Positions 60,564 through 64,000 of a stretch of 64,000 bases of DNA are shown piece after piece. The translations under genes and the position numbers were made by a program. The first letter of the stretch is position 1. Every line of letters starts with the position of its first letter. The notes under the pieces were generated by a model. It saw only the letters and a list, made by a program, of their open reading frames with translations, did not search any database and was not told the DNA's origin. The stretch is from Agrostemma githago (Eukaryota; Streptophyta; Magnoliopsida; Caryophyllales; Caryophyllaceae), in NCBI GenBank assembly GCA_958450325.1, contig OY288251.1, forward strand, positions 62,575,666 to 62,639,665, written 5' to 3'.

Positions 60564-60697
60564 AATCGTCTTTTAGCGACCGAGTCAAACCCGGTCAAAG
60601 ATATTTTTTCCCGAGTCACACGAGCTGGCCGTGACACTACACGGTTGATTCGGACTCAAACACCAAAAAAATCAGCCTTCACAAATATTAAACAAAT
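60559..60697 (+). repeat. 3' LTR fragment of the Tat-like element
   Basis: Identical base for base to 53403-53541, that is LTR positions 229-367, in the same orientation. It starts at the deletion join (GG shared by both sides) and ends exactly at the CACTA-type terminus. Confidence 0.92.
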
Positions 60698-60715
60698 CAC
60701 TACAACAAAATCACC
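60698..60715 (+). mobile_element. CACTA-type transposon terminal repeat
   Basis: CACTACAACAAAATCACC matches the plant CACTA consensus (CACTACAA-AAAA). It is preceded by AAT as the likely 3-bp target. Subterminal GGCGATT-type motifs follow at 60723, 60754, 60823 and 60889. The opposite terminus is not in the window. Confidence 0.72.
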
Positions 60716-63304
60716 TTTTCGCGGCGATTATTTTGATATTTCTTGGCGATTCTATTCGACGAGAAAGGTTTCCCCGTCGATTGTCTATTCGTTGAGGTAG
60801 GCGGCGTTGCCATAGCCTTTCGTGGCGAATAATCCATTCAGTGGATTAGCTTCTTAAAATTGACGCGAAAGAAGAGGATATTTAGTGGCGATTTTAGTGT
60901 CGATTATTAATGACGCGGTAAATAATTTGATTTCCCACTAACAAGAATTGTAGCGATTGTATTAAATGTTATCCACCTTACAATTGTATCAACTGTATTC
61001 GACGCGATAAGTGTTACAAAATGTCATCTTTGACAATCGTAACAATTGCATCGACACGATCTGTAATACAATTGCAACCATATAGTAAATTGGTATCGAT
61101 TTCATTTGATACAAAATATCATTTCTATCTCTCAAATACAGTGCGAAAATAAAACAAAAGGACAAGTGAAAAAACATGATACTTTTATATTACTTATAAA
61201 ATCCCAACATTTATAAGTATCCAGAATGGACTAAATTAAATTAATAAAAATATGTCCAAAACAAGTGCAAACGGTCTTTTTAAAACCAAAAAAAATTACA
61301 TCTTCATCCCCAAATCAAAGCTTTAACCCATGTATTCCGTAGTAGGCGCACCTCGAAAAAACTGCAATAAACAAAGATAATGTGTATACCAAGTTAGTAA
61401 AAAAAATTCATTTCCCACGTGTCGTTTGCCACGTGTCGACTGCACACACAAACAACATTAGTCCGATGCATCTCAGGAGGCTACTGACTAAAGGACGATT
61501 CCAGATTTAGTATACCTCATCGATCAGTCCTTTTTCGAATCAAATTGTTACAGGCAGTTAGATGCTTGCATTCCATCAATTCACTCACTCATAGGCATCC
61601 TGAGTAAGAAGTCACGCTATAATAAGACGACGACTAAATTCTACATGACTTCAAACTTTACAGAAAATAAAAGGGTCGATTAGGGACGCCAGAATCCAGA
61701 TCACTACACAATAGTCATATAAAATGGCAGTCGAATTAATTTCGTAATGTACACATGTCTACATCAGATTGTACATGTCCCCAAAATAACCAAAAAAACG
61801 CCTTTAAAAATTTTGTTTCAATCACATTTTCATCTATACAACATGATTACAGACAAAAAAAACACTTCAAATCAGTCATCTTTGCACAAAAAGCGATTTG
61901 GGGTCTGCTAACCTGAATCATCATCGGAAATCAACCAATATAAAAGTGCAACCTTTCATAACCACTCTTCAAATTGTTACACAGGCCGAACTACTAAAAT
62001 GTAACTTTCAAGCTAAAAAATAATCAAAATTTCACAAATTTCAGCTAAAATCAAACAAACGCAGAAAAATCACAGTGACCTAACATCAAATAGTTCATAA
62101 AAATGCAATATTACCCAACATTTTCTCACAATTTACAGATTAATAGAGATTTCTTAACATTTAGCCAAAATCAAACAAACGTGGAAACATCACAATGACC
62201 CAAAATTAATTGATAAAAATGCAACCTTTCAGTCATTGTTCATTGCTGATTTTGGGTTCCTGCCAACTTAAAACCTAGCAAAAAAATCAAAAGATGCAAT
62301 CTGTCACATAAATCCTCGCCAACTGCTGTTTCTGGGTTCCCATAACAACAAAAAATCAATCAAATTAATAAACACAAATTTTAGAAAGGTAAGGTTGTAA
62401 GAGGAAGAAAAGAAAGGGGAAATTTAATGATCGATTCAATCAACAACTCTCCAAAATTAGTTTTTCATAATCCTTGTTCTGAAATTATCAACAAAAAAAT
62501 AAAAAAGATGCAATTTGTCACTTAGGTAATTTCTCGGGAGTGTTCTTTCCGGGTTCAACAAGGAAATAAAGGTTAAAATTTAAAAAATGGAAAAAATGGT
62601 TAATTGGAGGTGAAAGGAAATGAAATTAACAGTATGTTCATGTTATGAAATTAGGGTGATACTTTTACCAATTACCTTTCAAACCTCTCGTTTGTGAACT
62701 ATGCAAAATGCAATCGATTTGTCGTAAAAACAACTGACTAAGAGCTGAAAATTCAGTCTTTATATATAATCAAATTAAAGCCTGAGAAATATATTCAATA
62801 AACAATAAATCCAATCAAATTCAGCTCAATATTGCATATTACTTTAAGCAAATGAATCAGTTCCCAGAAATCTCACAAATATAACTTTAACTAATAGACA
62901 GAAGATAATAAATGGAATTGAAATCAACTCAAATTGTGCTCAATCTCAAACATCACAACCTAGAATGGCACACATACTAAAAAAAATCAAACTTTACATA
63001 AAACAAATCAAACCCAAAAACCCCATCAATTCAATTCAACTAATCATCTCAAAACCACAATCAACAGGCGGTATTACCCATAACAATAAGGTAGTTGCGT
63101 TAAGTAGTTTAACTTAGGATAGTGGGTCATCAACAAACCGCCCTTACACAAGTTTTAGTGTTAAGAGTAAATATGATTAAAAGAGAGAAAGCAAACCTCG
63201 ATCTTCAATAAAGCATTTCAAAGTCGTCACTATCTATCCAATTGCTGCATGTTATTAAAAAAGTTGAGAATCTGTGCTTTGACGGTAGTTATTAATATAT
63301 GCAG
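60716..63304. mobile_element. Gene-free interval, probably CACTA interior and/or intron
   Basis: AT-rich. The first 400 bp have CACTA-like subterminal repeats (GCGGCGATT, TGGCGATT, CAATTG motifs). No transposase motif is recognised in any frame. On the minus strand a TTTATTGCAG acceptor-like site near 61365 precedes a short frame ending in TTEYMG and a stop (61330), which might be a terminal exon but is too short to identify. The last part ends in an intron-like acceptor, ATTAATATATGCAG (63291-63304). Confidence 0.4.
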
Positions 63305-63433
63305 GTGCGGCTTGCGCCTGGTGTGGAGTCAGCCCTGTTGCAGCAAGTGTTGAGCCTGACTTCTGAACAATTGAGCTCACTGCCGCCAGACCAACAACAG
63401 CAAGTCATTCAACTTCAACAAATGCTCAAATGA
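63305..63433 (+). CDS. CSTF64: Terminal exon of a CstF64-like protein (43 codons incl. stop)
   Basis: After the acceptor TATGCAG the frame reads VRLAPGVESALLQQVLSLT, then SEQLSSLPPDQQQQVIQLQ, then QMLK and TGA. This is the conserved C-terminal helical domain of the cleavage-stimulation-factor 64-kDa subunit, which in plants and animals binds Pcf11-type partners during mRNA 3'-end formation. The RNA-recognition domain and hinge exons are not in the preceding kilobases. The exon is open and its splice acceptor is good. It lies 2.6 kb inside the CACTA terminus, so it may be a captured fragment instead of the end of a resident gene. The exact exon start and phase are inferred. Confidence 0.7.
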   Translation: MRLAPGVESALLQQVLSLTSEQLSSLPPDQQQQVIQLQQMLK

Positions 63434-64000
63434 TATCTTCTACGAGGCATTCGAAAGTTTATAGCGTGCTGTCGAAACTTTGCCTGTGGACATGGCAAAT
63501 AGGTCAGCCGTGGGGCCGGAGTGGTTCATTGACAGGTTTCAAATTATTTTCGGGTAACTCTGCAGGGATTTGTGACATACATGTTACCTAAGGACAAAAT
63601 ATACTTTTCCATATAACTTCTTTTTCGTAAAATAGGGAACTGACATGTATATATATACAAAAGTCGTCTGTATCATATGTATGAGAATTCAATATATATA
63701 TATATTTGTTGAAGTAGTCCTTCAATAATTTGAATAGTTATTTGATGATAATGAGAAAATAGTACATAGGAGTTGATGAAGAGGCACATTTTGATTGTCT
63801 TGTAAGGCTTAATAGTGAGTACGTACTACTCCTAAATGGTCCATGAAAAAATGAGAGTGTCCTAACTCCTAAATGGTCCATGAAAAAAAGAGCTTGTCCT
63901 GTGTCCTAAGACTCCAAACTCCTAACACTATTTCAATAGTAAAGCATTGTTATTGCAAAATAAATAAAATAAAATAAAGAGAAGAGGAAGAAAGGAAATG
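63434..64000 (+). other. 3' flank of the CstF64-like exon
   Basis: Probable 3' UTR and downstream sequence. The first AATAAA hexamers I see are at 63959 and just after, about 525 nt beyond the stop. No other gene is seen. Confidence 0.4.
63828..63901. repeat. Tandem pair, period 37 bp
   Basis: ACTCCTAAATGGTCCATGAA starts at 63828 and again at 63865, with a shared GTCCT end. Confidence 0.8.

Larger units (their letters stand above)
53175..60697 (+). mobile_element. Coding Tat-like Ty3/gypsy element, internally deleted
   Basis: Same LTR family as 33603-42485 but in plus orientation. It comprises a 5' LTR, primer site, leader, one long gag-protease-RT frame, and then an abrupt join (60559) to an internal stretch of the LTR. 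RNase H, integrase, the rest of the 3' region and the first 228 bp of the 3' LTR are missing. The left flank is CACTC. The matching right flank is not in view. Confidence 0.88.

Overview
This is nuclear plant DNA, most likely from a eudicot. The evidence is an array of S-protein homologue (SPH, plant self-incompatibility S1 family) genes, plant Ty3/gypsy retrotransposons of Athila and Tat type with large LTRs, a CACTA-type terminus, and a terminal exon resembling plant CstF64. I cannot name the species. I recognise no bacterial gene, rRNA, tRNA or CRISPR array.

Positions 1-30814 are one tandem array. Each unit is about 2.66 or 2.79 kb and holds one intronless minus-strand SPH gene of 130 codons plus a 2.26-2.40 kb spacer. 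Much of the spacer is itself built from about five and a half degenerate sub-repeats of 226-320 bp. Eleven gene copies are present: nine are open and two are frameshifted (copies 2 and 4). Two sub-families alternate (order L L L L S L S S S L S). They differ by a 128-bp promoter-distal indel, a synonymous two-codon haplotype and the poly(A) hexamer. The encoded secreted protein is almost invariant. Each unit also carries a TATA box, most carry a 17-bp inverted repeat upstream of it, and L units have an AATAAA signal after the stop.

The array is cut at 30815, and the rest is a nest of transposable elements. An AT-rich, gene-free, LTR-like stretch (30815-33602, resuming at 42486) is interrupted by a complete, probably young, non-autonomous Tat-like element (33603-42485, minus orientation, GTATG target duplication, 2.4-kb LTRs, no gag-pol). 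A 2.1-kb solo-type LTR follows (42666-44809). Next is a decayed Athila-type element (44817-53174, plus) with recognisable gag, protease, RT, RNase H and integrase broken by stops, frameshifts and a deletion over the RT active site. Its 3' region is interrupted by a coding Tat-like element (53175-60697, plus). That element has one 1309-codon gag-protease-RT frame, which is joined after the RT to an internal piece of its own 3' LTR. The 3' LTR piece ends exactly at a CACTA-type terminal repeat (60698).

The last 3.3 kb starts with CACTA-like subterminal sequence and holds a 43-codon terminal exon of a CstF64-like gene at 63305-63433. The exon is either a fragment carried by the CACTA element or the end of a resident gene.

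The most noteworthy system is the SPH-satellite composite: a secreted-ligand gene amplified and homogenised as part of a satellite-like repeat. I worked only by eye. Repeat identities are described qualitatively and homology calls are from motif recognition.
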